Position numbers and translations under genes: made by a program. Shown here piece after piece: positions 44,384-53,105 of a stretch of DNA of 64,000 bases. Each line of letters opens with the position of its first letter. Positions within the stretch are counted from its first letter, which is position 1. The notes beneath the pieces were generated by a model, which was not told where the DNA came from, searched no databases, and saw only the letters and a list, made by a program, of their open reading frames with translations. Source of the stretch: DASUXA01 sp036378155 (GTDB lineage: Bacteria > Actinomycetota > Actinomycetes > Mycobacteriales > Micromonosporaceae); assembly GCA_036378155.1 (NCBI GenBank), contig DASUXA010000007.1, positions 1 through 64,000 of the forward strand. Direction: 5' to 3'.

Positions 44384-45061
44384 GTGACCTCCGGGCTGCC
44401 CCTGTTCCCCTTGGGCACGGTGCTGTTTCCGGGACTGGTGCTGCCGCTGCACATCTTCGAGCCGCGGTACCGCGCGCTGGTACGCGACCTGGAAACCCTG
44501 CCGGAGGGTGTGGCGCGCGAGTTCGGCGTGGTCGCCATCCAGCGGGGCTGGGAGGTCGACAACCACAGCGCGGCGCTGAGCCTGCACGAGATCGGATGTA
44601 CCGCGCAGGTGCGGCAGATCAGCCGGCTCGACGACGGCGGCTTCGACATCGTCACGGTCGGGCGGCGGCGGTTCCGGGTACTGGAGATCGACACGCACAG
44701 CCAGCCGTACCTGACCGCACGGGTCGAGTGGCTGCCCGACGAACTCGGCGACCCGGGCGAGGCGGAGCGGCTGGCGCCGGTCGTGCTGGCGCTGTTCCAG
44801 AACTATCTCGCCCTGGTACGCACCCAGCCCGGACTGCCCGGCGAACAGGTGCCCGACGAGCCGACCCTGCTGTCCCACCTGGTCGCGGCGACCGCGACGC
44901 TCGCCGTGCCGGACCGGCAGCGGCTGCTCGCCGCGGCGGACACCGTGGAGCGGCTGCGCACCGAGCGCAGGCTGCTCACCCGCGAGGTGGGGCTGCTGCG
45001 CCGGATCCGGGCGGTACCGGCGTCGTTGGCCGATCTCGCGTCGCCGACCAGTCCGAACTGA
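44384..45061 (+). CDS. Lon N-terminal-domain (LonN) protein
   Basis: A 225-residue stand-alone version of the Lon protease substrate-binding domain: LPLFPLGTVLFPGLVLPLHIFEPRYRALV is diagnostic, followed by the beta-rich core (GGFDIVTVGRRRFRVLEI) and a helical C terminus (TVERLRTERRLLTREVGLLRR). No AAA+ or protease domain. Its role is unknown; such proteins are common in actinobacteria. The last 86 bp overlap, antisense, the 3' end of the DUF2567-like gene. Confidence 0.9.
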   Translation: MTSGLPLFPLGTVLFPGLVLPLHIFEPRYRALVRDLETLPEGVAREFGVVAIQRGWEVDNHSAALSLHEIGCTAQVRQISRLDDGGFDIVTVGRRRFRVLEIDTHSQPYLTARVEWLPDELGDPGEAERLAPVVLALFQNYLALVRTQPGLPGEQVPDEPTLLSHLVAATATLAVPDRQRLLAAADTVERLRTERRLLTREVGLLRRIRAVPASLADLASPTSPN

Positions 45062-45848
45062 CCTCCGGCGGGGCGCTCGGGTTCGGTACCGGCACCGCCT
45101 CGCCCCGCTCGCCCGGATCGTCGTCTTCGCCCGGCGAGGTGTTCAGGGAGGCGCTCGGCGAGAAGCCGGCGAGCAGGGCGTACACCAGGGTCGCGGCGAT
45201 CGCCTCGCTCAGCACGTCGCCTCGGGCGAGCGGCAGCCACCCGTGCCACAGCCCGACCCGTTGTACCCGCAGCCCGACCGGGCGGGAGAACCTGCTGCCG
45301 ACCGGCGCGTGCTGAAGCAGGTCGTGGTAGTGGCTGAGCCCGAGGTGACTGCCGAGCCACCACGCCACCACCCCGCCGAACGCCGAGCCCAGGGTGAGCC
45401 CGACGAGCAGCACCGGGCCGCGATGGCGGCGCAGCAGCGCCCAGACCAGCAGCGCGGCGAGCGCGCCGACCGCGACGGTGAGCAGGATGTACCAGCCCTC
45501 GTCGGCGATGTACTGCTCCGGCTGCGGGTCGGCGAGCATCGGCCCGTCGCTGGTCATCTCGATCGGTACGCGGGGCGCCGCGACCGACCACAGCCAGCCG
45601 AGCGGCAGTCCGAGTACCGCCAGCCCGGCGACCACTCCGAGCGCGACCAGCGGATCGGCGAACCGGCGGCGACCGGTCGACGGCTCCGAGGCGGGTGCCG
45701 GCTCGCTCAGCGCCTCGTCGGCTGCCGCGTCCGGTGCTGCCTCGCCCGGCTGCGAGGCGGTGGCCGCCTCGCCCGGGGCGGGGTCGGCGTCAGGCGGCGC
45801 GCCCTCCCGGGCGTCGTGCTGTTGCTCTTCAGGCGCGGTACTGCTCAC
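44976..45848 (-). CDS. DUF2567-like membrane protein
   Basis: A 290-residue protein: an acidic, Pro/Ala/Glu-rich N-terminal 60 residues, then four hydrophobic segments (LVALGVVAGLAVLGLPLGWLW; WYILLTVAVGALAALLVWALL; PVLLVGLTLGSAFGGVVAWWL; LSEAIAATLVYALLAGF) and a Pro/Ser-rich tail. Topology and neighbourhood (between hisD and dnaE) fit the actinobacterial DUF2567 family; I cannot confirm it without a search. GTG 45848 has AAAGGA seven bases ahead. Its C-terminal tail is encoded opposite the end of the Lon-N gene. Confidence 0.62.
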   Translation of the reverse strand: MSSTAPEEQQHDAREGAPPDADPAPGEAATASQPGEAAPDAAADEALSEPAPASEPSTGRRRFADPLVALGVVAGLAVLGLPLGWLWSVAAPRVPIEMTSDGPMLADPQPEQYIADEGWYILLTVAVGALAALLVWALLRRHRGPVLLVGLTLGSAFGGVVAWWLGSHLGLSHYHDLLQHAPVGSRFSRPVGLRVQRVGLWHGWLPLARGDVLSEAIAATLVYALLAGFSPSASLNTSPGEDDDPGERGEAVPVPNPSAPPEVSSDWSATRDRPTTPVPPGSGAAAPPRG

Positions 45849-45904
45849 CGCGCGATCCTTTCACGACCCGCCGCCGTACCGCCGCCCGCGTCCGTCGCTG
45901 TGGC

Positions 45905-48900
45905 TCAGCCGGCGACCGCGCTCGGCCCGAGCAGCGCCTTGAGGTCCGCCATCAGGGCGGTGGTCGGCGCCACGCGCGGCCCGGCACGCAGCAGATGGCG
46001 GTTCACCTTCAGGTGGACCTCGGCGCTGCCCGGATGGCTGGACAGCACCTCCTTGAGCCGTTCCACCAGCGGCGGGGTACACCGCGACGGCGGCAACGCC
46101 AGCACCACCGGCTTGACCTCGTCCGGGGCGGAGATGTCGGGAATGGACAGGTCCATCGCCATCAGCCGGGGCTGGTCGTCGCGCCGGTCCACCCGACCGC
46201 GCACCACCACGATGGCGTCCTCCGCGACGTACTGCCCGACCAGTTCGTACGTGTTGGGGAAGAACAGCACCTCGATCGCGCCGTCGAGGTCCTCCAGGGT
46301 CGCCGACGCCCAACTGCGGCCCTGCTTGGTGATCCGACGCTGGACGCCGGACAGGATGCCGGCGAGGTTGACGACCTGCCCGTCGGCGGGACCGCCTTCC
46401 TCGGCGAGCGCCGCGATCGACATGTCCGCCGCCTTGGCGAGCACGTGTTCGAGCCCGAACAGCGGATGGTCGGAGACGTACAACCCGAGCATCTCCCGCT
46501 CGAACGCCAACCGTTCCGCCTTGTCCCACTCCGCCTCGGGGATCGGCGGGGTGACCACGATCGTGCTGTCGCCGCTGTCGCCGCCGCCGAACACGTCGCC
46601 GAACAGGTCGTACTGCCCGGCCGCCTCGTTGCGCTTGACGTCGAGGAACGCGTCGATCGCGTCGGCGTGTACCGCGAGCAGTCCGCGCCGGGTGTGCCCC
46701 ATCGAGTCGAACGCGCCCGCCTTGATCAGCGATTCGATCGTCTTCTTGTTGCAGGCGACCGCGTCGACCTTGCGCAGGAAGTCGTAGAAGTCGGTGTACG
46801 CGCCCTTCTCCCGGCGGCACCTCATGATCGACTCGACGACGTTGGTACCGACGTTGCGGACCGCCGCCAACCCGAACCGGATGTCCGCGCCGACCGCCGA
46901 GAAGCGCGCGTTGCTGGCGTTGACGTCGGGCGGCAGTACCTTGATCCCCATCCGCCGGCACTCGGCCAGGTACACCGCGGACTTGTCCTTGTCGTCGCCG
47001 ACGCTGGTGAGCAGGGCGGACATGTACTCGGCGGGATAGTTCGCCTTGAGGTACGCGGTCCAGTACGACACCAGCCCGTACCCGGCGGTGTGCGCCTTGT
47101 TGAACGCGTAGTCGGAGAACGGGACGAGGATGTCCCACAGCGTCTTGATCGCGTCGTCGGAGTACCCGTTGGCGCGCATGCCCGCCGCGAACGGTTCGAA
47201 CTCCTTGTCGAGGATCTCCTTCTTCTTCTTGCCCATCGCGCGGCGCAGCAGGTCCGCTTTGCCCAGCGAGTACCCGGCGAGCTTCTGCGCGATCGCCATG
47301 ACCTGTTCCTGGTACACGATCAGCCCGTAGGTGTCGCCCAGGATGTCGGCGAGCGGCTCGGCGAGTTCGGGGTGGATCGGCACCACCGGCTTGCGACCGT
47401 TCTTGCGGTCGGCGTAGTCGTTGTGCGCGTTGGCGCCCATCGGACCGGGGCGGTACAGCGCCAGCACGGCGGAGATGTCCTCGAAGTTGTCCGGCACCAT
47501 GGCGCGCAGCAGGGCGCGCATCGGTCCGCCGTCGAGCTGGAAGACGCCGAGCGTGTCGCCGCGCGCCAGCAGTTCGTAGGTCGGCTTGTCGTCCAACGGC
47601 AGCTGTTCGAGGACGAGTTCCTCGCCCCGGTTGGTGCGGATCGCCTCCAGGCAGTCGTCGAGCACGGTCAGGTTGCGCAGACCCAGGAAGTCCATCTTGA
47701 GCAACCCGATGGTCTCGCAGGCGCCCATGTCGAACTGGGTGATGATCGCGCCGTCCTGGTCGCGCCGCCAGATCGGGATCACGTCCAGCAGCGGGTCGCG
47801 GGACAGGATCACGCCCGCCGCGTGTACCCCGACCTGACGCTTGAGCCCCTCCAGCCCGCGCGCGGTGTCGACGACCTTGCGGACCTCGGCGTCCGACTCG
47901 TACAACTGCCGGAACTCGACCGCCTCGGCGTACCGGTTGTGGTTCGGGTCGAAGATCCCGGACAGCGGAATGTCCTTGCCCATCACGGCGGGAGGCATCG
48001 CCTTGGTGATCCGGTCGCCCAGCGCGAACGGGTACCCCAGCACCCGCGCCGCGTCCTTGATCGCAGCCTTCGCCTTGATCGTCCCGTACGTGACGATCTG
48101 CGCGACCCGCTCCTCGCCGTAGCGCTCCGTGGCGTAGCGGATCATGTCGCCGCGCCGACGCTCGTCGAAGTCCATGTCGATGTCGGGCATCGAGATGCGG
48201 TCCGGGTTGAGGAACCGCTCGAAGATCAGACCGTGCGCCATCGGGTCGAGTTCGGTGATGCCCAGGGCGTACGCGATCAGGGCGCCGGCTGCCGAGCCAC
48301 GCCCCGGTCCGACCCGGATGCCCTCCTGCTTGGCGTGCGCCACCAGGTCGGCGACGACCAGGAAGTACCCGGGGAAACCCATCTGGCAGATGACGTCGAG
48401 CTCGTACTCCGCCTGCCGGGCGTGCGACTCCGGCACGCCGTCGGGGAAGCGCCGCGCCAGCCCCCGCGCCACCTCCTTGCGCAGCCAACTCTCCTCGGTC
48501 TCCCCCGCCGGTACCGGGAACTGCGGCATCAGCTTGCGCGGGGCGAACACCTCGCCGTAGTCGCCGATCCGCTCGGCGATCTCCAGTGTGGCGTCGCAGG
48601 CGCCCGGCACCTGGCGCTCCCACAGGTCGCGCATCTCCGCCGGGGACTTCAGGTAGAAGTCGCGCGCGTCGAACTTGAACCGCTTCGGATCGGCGAGCGT
48701 CGACCCGGACTGCACGCACAACAGCACTTCGTGGGCGTCCGCGTCGGCGGCGTACGTGTAGTGCAGGTCGTTGGTGGCGACCGGCTTGAGGTTCAGCGTC
48801 TTGCCCAGCCGCAGCAGGTCGTCGCGGACCCGGCGCTCGATGTCCAGCCCGTGGTCCATCAGTTCCAGGTAGAAGTTGTCCGCGCCGAAGATGTCGCGGT

Positions 48901-49423
48901 AGTCGGCGGCAGCCTGGCACGCCCTGTCGAAGTCGCCGATGCGCAGCCAGGTCTGGATCTCCCCGGACGGGCAGCCGGTGGTGGCGATCAGACCCTTGCC
49001 GTACCGGTCGAGCAGCTCGCGGTCGGCGCGCGGCTTGTAGAAGTAGCCTTCCAGGCTGGACAGCGAGGCGAGCCGGAACAGGTTGCGCAGCCCGTCGGCG
49101 TCCTCGGCGAGCAGCGTCATGTGGGTGTACGCGCCGCCGCCGGACACGTCGTTCTCGCCGCCCTCGGCCCAGCGCACCCGCGTCTTGTCGAACCGCGAGG
49201 TCCCCGGCGTCAGGTACGCCTCCAGCCCGATGATCGGCTTCACACCCGCCGCCGTGGCCTGCTTGAAGAAGTCGTACGCCCCGTACAGGTTGCCGTGGTC
49301 GGTCATCGCCAGCGCCGGCATGCCCTGCCGGTTCGCCTCGGCGAACAGATCCTTCAGCCGCGCGGCGCCGTCGAGCATCGAGTACTCGGTGTGTACGTGC
49401 AGATGCACGAACGAGTCAGCCAC
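45905..49423 (-). CDS. dnaE: DNA polymerase III alpha subunit
   Basis: Replicative polymerase of 1172 residues, DnaE1 type. It begins with a PHP domain (HLHVHTEYSMLDG, MTDHGNLYGAYDFF), continues with the palm catalytic aspartates in MPDIDMDFDERRRGD, the VGVHAAGVILS finger region and LYRPGPMG, then the helix-hairpin-helix (AFDSMGHTRRGLL), a beta-clamp motif QYDLFG and an OB fold. GTG start at 49423 is preceded by GGGGGAG. It is a monocistronic-looking gene, as usual. Confidence 0.98.
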   Translation of the reverse strand: MADSFVHLHVHTEYSMLDGAARLKDLFAEANRQGMPALAMTDHGNLYGAYDFFKQATAAGVKPIIGLEAYLTPGTSRFDKTRVRWAEGGENDVSGGGAYTHMTLLAEDADGLRNLFRLASLSSLEGYFYKPRADRELLDRYGKGLIATTGCPSGEIQTWLRIGDFDRACQAAADYRDIFGADNFYLELMDHGLDIERRVRDDLLRLGKTLNLKPVATNDLHYTYAADADAHEVLLCVQSGSTLADPKRFKFDARDFYLKSPAEMRDLWERQVPGACDATLEIAERIGDYGEVFAPRKLMPQFPVPAGETEESWLRKEVARGLARRFPDGVPESHARQAEYELDVICQMGFPGYFLVVADLVAHAKQEGIRVGPGRGSAAGALIAYALGITELDPMAHGLIFERFLNPDRISMPDIDMDFDERRRGDMIRYATERYGEERVAQIVTYGTIKAKAAIKDAARVLGYPFALGDRITKAMPPAVMGKDIPLSGIFDPNHNRYAEAVEFRQLYESDAEVRKVVDTARGLEGLKRQVGVHAAGVILSRDPLLDVIPIWRRDQDGAIITQFDMGACETIGLLKMDFLGLRNLTVLDDCLEAIRTNRGEELVLEQLPLDDKPTYELLARGDTLGVFQLDGGPMRALLRAMVPDNFEDISAVLALYRPGPMGANAHNDYADRKNGRKPVVPIHPELAEPLADILGDTYGLIVYQEQVMAIAQKLAGYSLGKADLLRRAMGKKKKEILDKEFEPFAAGMRANGYSDDAIKTLWDILVPFSDYAFNKAHTAGYGLVSYWTAYLKANYPAEYMSALLTSVGDDKDKSAVYLAECRRMGIKVLPPDVNASNARFSAVGADIRFGLAAVRNVGTNVVESIMRCRREKGAYTDFYDFLRKVDAVACNKKTIESLIKAGAFDSMGHTRRGLLAVHADAIDAFLDVKRNEAAGQYDLFGDVFGGGDSGDSTIVVTPPIPEAEWDKAERLAFEREMLGLYVSDHPLFGLEHVLAKAADMSIAALAEEGGPADGQVVNLAGILSGVQRRITKQGRSWASATLEDLDGAIEVLFFPNTYELVGQYVAEDAIVVVRGRVDRRDDQPRLMAMDLSIPDISAPDEVKPVVLALPPSRCTPPLVERLKEVLSSHPGSAEVHLKVNRHLLRAGPRVAPTTALMADLKALLGPSAVAG

Positions 49424-49548
49424 GCCCGGCTCCCCCTACCTGTTCAGTTCGCGACCACGGCCACGACCGCCCGGCGTGCGGTGCCGCCGGCGCGTCGACG
49501 AGGCGAGCCTAGTCCGCTGCCGCCCGGGTCGGCGGCACCGACGCGGGG

Positions 49549-50586
49549 TCAACGACCGCTACCGATTCCGTACGATCCGCCGGTCGACGAGAACGGCGCG
49601 AGGATCGCCGCCGCGGCCTGCAGCCACGCGCGTCGCGTGCTGGCCCGCAACGCGTGGTAGTCGATGGACGACCCGCTTTCCAGAGCCGGGTCGTACGGCA
49701 CCACCGCCACCGCGCGGGTGCGCGTGGCGAAGTGCGCCGTCAGGTCGTCCAGCAGCGACGACGGGTTCGGCGTCGGGCAGGACAGCAGGGTGACCGCCTG
49801 GGCGACCAATTCGCCCAGACCCATCTCCTCGAGCAGGTCGAGCATCCAGTCGGCGGTGTACGCCGCGTCCTCGCGCGGCACCGATGTGATCACCAGTTGA
49901 TCCGCCGAGCCGATCACGGTCTGCCAGTTCGGGCTCTCCACGTTGTTGCCGGTATCCACGCAGATCACCTCGTGGCTGCGGCGCAGCACGTCGAGCACCC
50001 GGCGCACGGTGTACCCGTCGAGCTTCTGCGCGAACCGCGGGCTCTCCTCACCGGCGAGCACGTCGTACGAGGTGTCCGAGGCGTGCCGCAGGTAGTCGTC
50101 GAGCGTCTCGGGCAGGTCGTCGTCGCTCGCCGCCTCGACCAGGGTGAGATCGGCGATCAGGTGCCGGATGGTGCGCGCGTGCCGAGCCGATCCGGCGCGC
50201 AGCCCCAGCGTGCCGCGCAGTTCGTTGTCGTCCCAGGCGATCACGCCGCGCGCCCGGACCCCGCCGATCGTCGCCGCTGCCAGGACCGTCGCCGTGGTCT
50301 TGTGGACGCCGCCCTTCGGGTTGGCGAACGCGACCACCCGGCTGCGACCGAGATCGCCGCCGATGACGCGGGTCCACTCGTGGGTCTTGTCCAGGTTCGC
50401 GGCGCCCCACTCCGGCCGCCCCAGCGGATCGTCCGCCGGGACACCCTGGCTCGGGATCGGGGCCCGTGCGGCGCCGACGACGGGCAGGTCCCCCGAGTCG
50501 GGCAGGTTGCGCGCCCGGTCGAGGATGCTTCGCCACCGCGGCGCCGGCTGGGCGATCCCGCTCCACCCGCCTTCGGTGCGCTCCAC
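49549..50586 (-). CDS. ParA/MinD-like ATPase
   Basis: A 345-residue protein with an N-terminal disordered-looking 80 residues and a deviant Walker A NPKGGVHKTTAT (lysine signature of the ParA/MinD family), Walker A' / B regions in GVIAWDDNE and VICVDTGNN, and ITSVPREDAAYTADWMLDLL. It resembles the MinD-like proteins found near type VII secretion or chromosome-maintenance genes, but no ParB is adjacent, so the partner is unknown. GTG start at 50586 has GGGGAGG upstream. Confidence 0.82.
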   Translation of the reverse strand: MERTEGGWSGIAQPAPRWRSILDRARNLPDSGDLPVVGAARAPIPSQGVPADDPLGRPEWGAANLDKTHEWTRVIGGDLGRSRVVAFANPKGGVHKTTATVLAAATIGGVRARGVIAWDDNELRGTLGLRAGSARHARTIRHLIADLTLVEAASDDDLPETLDDYLRHASDTSYDVLAGEESPRFAQKLDGYTVRRVLDVLRRSHEVICVDTGNNVESPNWQTVIGSADQLVITSVPREDAAYTADWMLDLLEEMGLGELVAQAVTLLSCPTPNPSSLLDDLTAHFATRTRAVAVVPYDPALESGSSIDYHALRASTRRAWLQAAAAILAPFSSTGGSYGIGSGR

Positions 50587-50708
50587 GCTCGCCCTCCCCG
50601 CGGCCGGTTGTCGAATGACAGGCTACGGAACCGGCGCGTCCGCCACCACCGCGTCCCGCGCCGGGCGTACCCAGTGTCCACACCCCGACCCGACGGCCGA
50701 GGGCGGGG

Positions 50709-51572
50709 TCACCCGCCGGGGCCGGCGCGGTACCCCCGATCGGGCGGGGGCTCGACGGTCGACGTCTGCTCCGGCAGCGGCGCCCGGAACACCGCGTGGT
50801 CCAACCTGGTCACCTGCGGCGCGGGGTCGACGGCGCGGACACCCGGTCGGTCGGCGAGTCGGGCGAGCCCGCCCGGCGACGCCCGCACCACCGCCGCGTA
50901 CACGCACGCGCAGTGCCGTCGGTACGCCGCCGCCTCCGCCGCGGCGACGTCGGCGTTGGCGGAGAAGACGGCACGGTGCTGCGGGTCGGTGGCGGTACCC
51001 GCGCGGGAGCGCTCGTCGCTCGCCTCGGCGTCCTTGCGGGTCGCTTCCGCGTCCATGCCGCCGACCACGTCCTGCGGTACCCGCTGGACCGGCAGCGCCA
51101 CGATCTCGGTCTGGGTGTCCGGCAGCGGAACCCGGGCGTACACCCGGACGACTTCGAACCCGTCCAGCACCGGTACCAACTGGTCCGGGTCCCGGTAGCC
51201 GTCGAGCGAGACCAGGGCGTACACCCCGCCCGTCGGCGCCGACGGCGGGGTGGCGACCAGCCGGGCGAGGCGGTTGCGGCTCGCGGCGAGGTACCCCGGT
51301 ACCGAGTCGCCGTCGGCGACACCGACCCGGACCACGTCGCCCACGCCGGGGTCGACGACGACCGGCCGGTGGCTGGCCCGGTACGCCGCGACGCCCGTGA
51401 CCGGTACCAGGACCAGGGCGAGCAGCCCGAGCGGCGGCAGTCGCCGCGCGCCCCCGCCCAGCCGGCGAGCGCCGCGACCGAGCCGGGCGGCGCCGCGGCC
51501 CAGCCGGCGAACGGCTCCGCGCAGCCGCGCCGGCACGTGCCCCGCCCCGCGACCGGGATCGCCGCCGATCAT
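50709..51572 (-). CDS. Unrecognised single-pass membrane protein
   Basis: A 287-residue protein: a 40-residue Arg/Gly-rich N terminus with repeats of R-LGRGARRLG, one membrane helix (LGLLALVLVPVTGVAAY) and an extracytoplasmic part with VYALVSLDGYRDPDQLVPVLDG, a possible pair of cysteines (HCACVYAAVV) and the ending RLADRPGVRAVDPAPQ. I do not recognise the family. ATG 51572 overlaps the pseudouridine synthase stop by four bases, so it is in one operon with rluD-type, lspA and perhaps the DksA gene. Its product may be exported but its role is unknown. Confidence 0.72.
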   Translation of the reverse strand: MIGGDPGRGAGHVPARLRGAVRRLGRGAARLGRGARRLGGGARRLPPLGLLALVLVPVTGVAAYRASHRPVVVDPGVGDVVRVGVADGDSVPGYLAASRNRLARLVATPPSAPTGGVYALVSLDGYRDPDQLVPVLDGFEVVRVYARVPLPDTQTEIVALPVQRVPQDVVGGMDAEATRKDAEASDERSRAGTATDPQHRAVFSANADVAAAEAAAYRRHCACVYAAVVRASPGGLARLADRPGVRAVDPAPQVTRLDHAVFRAPLPEQTSTVEPPPDRGYRAGPGG

Positions 51573-52531
51573 GCCGCGTCGCGCAGCACGTCCAGCGCGT
51601 GAGCCAGGTCCGGCGGGTACTCGCTGACGAAGGCGACCTCCTCGCCGGTCGCCGGATGCCGGAACGACAACCGCACGGCGTGCAGCCACTGCCGGGTCAA
51701 CCCGAGCCGGGCGGCGAGCGTCGGGTCCGCGCCGTAGGTCAGGTCGCCGACGCACGGATGGCGCAGCGCCGAGAAATGCACCCGGATCTGATGGGTACGA
51801 CCGGTCTCCAGGCGCACGTCGACCAGGCTGGCGGCGGGGAACGCCTCGAGCGTGTCGTAGTGCGTGACGCTCGGCTTGCCGCCCGCCACCACCGCCCACC
51901 GGTAGTCGTGAGTCGGGTGCCGGTCGATCGGCGCGTCGACGGTACCGCGCAACGGGTCGAGGTGGCCCTGCACCACCGCGTGGTACCGCTTGTCCACCTC
52001 ACGCGCCTTGAACGCCCGCTTGAGCAGGCTGTACGCGCGTTCGCTCTTGGCGACGACCATCAGCCCGGTGGTACCGACGTCCAGCCGGTGCACCACGCCC
52101 TGCCGTTCCGCCGCGCCGCTCGTCGCGATCGTCTGCCCCATCGCGGCGAGTCCGGCGGTCACCGTCGGACCGGTCCAGCCGGGGCTGGGATGCGCCGCCA
52201 CGCCCACCGGCTTGTCCACGACCACGATGTCGTCGTCGCTGTACACCACGCGCAGCCCGGGCACGGGCCGGGGCGGCTCCGGGGCGACCGCGCCGGGCGG
52301 CGGCGGCAGCGTCACCTCCAGCCACGCGCCCGCGCTGACCTTGTCGGACTTGGGTCGCGGTACTCCGTCCACCAGCGCGTCGCCGGCCTCGACGAGGTCG
52401 GCGGCGACGGTTCTGGACAGTCCGAAGATGCGGGCGACCGCCTGGTCGAGACGTAGGCCGTCCAATCCGTCCGGTACCGGTAGCGACCGCCGCTCCCCCG
52501 AGCGCGGTCCGGCGCTGTCACTGCGCGTCAC
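51569..52531 (-). CDS. RluA/RluD-family pseudouridine synthase
   Basis: A 320-residue RNA-modifying enzyme: S4 domain (GLRLDQAVARIFGLSRTVAADLV), then the catalytic domain with the aspartate in VHRLDVGTTGLMV, and RTHQIRVHF and YGAD near the end. The target would be 23S rRNA by homology to RluD, not provable here. GTG start lies inside the 3' end of lspA (14-bp overlap), so it is translationally coupled to it, the usual actinobacterial lspA-rluD pair. Confidence 0.93.
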   Translation of the reverse strand: MTRSDSAGPRSGERRSLPVPDGLDGLRLDQAVARIFGLSRTVAADLVEAGDALVDGVPRPKSDKVSAGAWLEVTLPPPPGAVAPEPPRPVPGLRVVYSDDDIVVVDKPVGVAAHPSPGWTGPTVTAGLAAMGQTIATSGAAERQGVVHRLDVGTTGLMVVAKSERAYSLLKRAFKAREVDKRYHAVVQGHLDPLRGTVDAPIDRHPTHDYRWAVVAGGKPSVTHYDTLEAFPAASLVDVRLETGRTHQIRVHFSALRHPCVGDLTYGADPTLAARLGLTRQWLHAVRLSFRHPATGEEVAFVSEYPPDLAHALDVLRDAA

Positions 52532-53105
52532 GGTCCGAGTGTCGCACCCTGGTGCCGTCGCGCCGCCGACCGGTGACCTCGAGAATGATGGCCAACACGA
52601 CGCCGCAGGTCAGCGCCGAGTCGGCCAGGTTGAACACCGGGAAGACCTGCCCGTACGGGTCGAACACGCTGACGAAGTCGACCACGTGCCCGACGAACGG
52701 TCCGGGCGAGCGGAAAATCCGGTCGGTGAGGTTACCGAGCGCGCCGCCGAGCACGAGCCCGAGCGCGACCGCCCAGGCGGTGGACCGCAGCCGCCGCGCC
52801 ATCCACGCGATCCACCCCACCACAACGACCGTGATCAGCGGGAAGACGAACGTGTACCGGGTGCCCATGCTGAACGCCGCGCCGCCGTTACGGGTCAGGC
52901 TGAGATAGACGGCGCCGCCGAGCAGTTCCACCGGCCCCCGGCCCTCGAGCTGTGCCACGGCGAGTTGCTTGGTGAGCAGGTCGAGACCGAGCACCACGAC
53001 AGCGCCGACCGTCAGGACCGTAATCGCCCGTCGGGCGGCTCGTCGCTCGGACGGTGCGGTCGGTCGGTCGACCGCACCGTCGGAGACCAGCTCGTCGGTA
53101 CTCAG
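52518..53105 (-). CDS. lspA: Lipoprotein signal peptidase II, probable CTG start
   Basis: Aspartyl protease that cuts the signal peptide from diacylated prolipoproteins (downstream of Lgt). Four helices and the catalytic pair NLTDRI and FNLADSAL are clear; SLTRNGGAAFS is conserved. No ATG or GTG lies close to the expected start; a CTG at 53105 (protein LSTDELVSDG..., 195 residues) has GGAGG seven bases ahead and overlaps the DksA stop (CTGA). An ATG at 53192 would put 29 residues inside the DksA gene. CTG is the best start on spacing but is rare. Confidence 0.9.
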   Translation of the reverse strand: MSTDELVSDGAVDRPTAPSERRAARRAITVLTVGAVVVLGLDLLTKQLAVAQLEGRGPVELLGGAVYLSLTRNGGAAFSMGTRYTFVFPLITVVVVGWIAWMARRLRSTAWAVALGLVLGGALGNLTDRIFRSPGPFVGHVVDFVSVFDPYGQVFPVFNLADSALTCGVVLAIILEVTGRRRDGTRVRHSDRDAQ

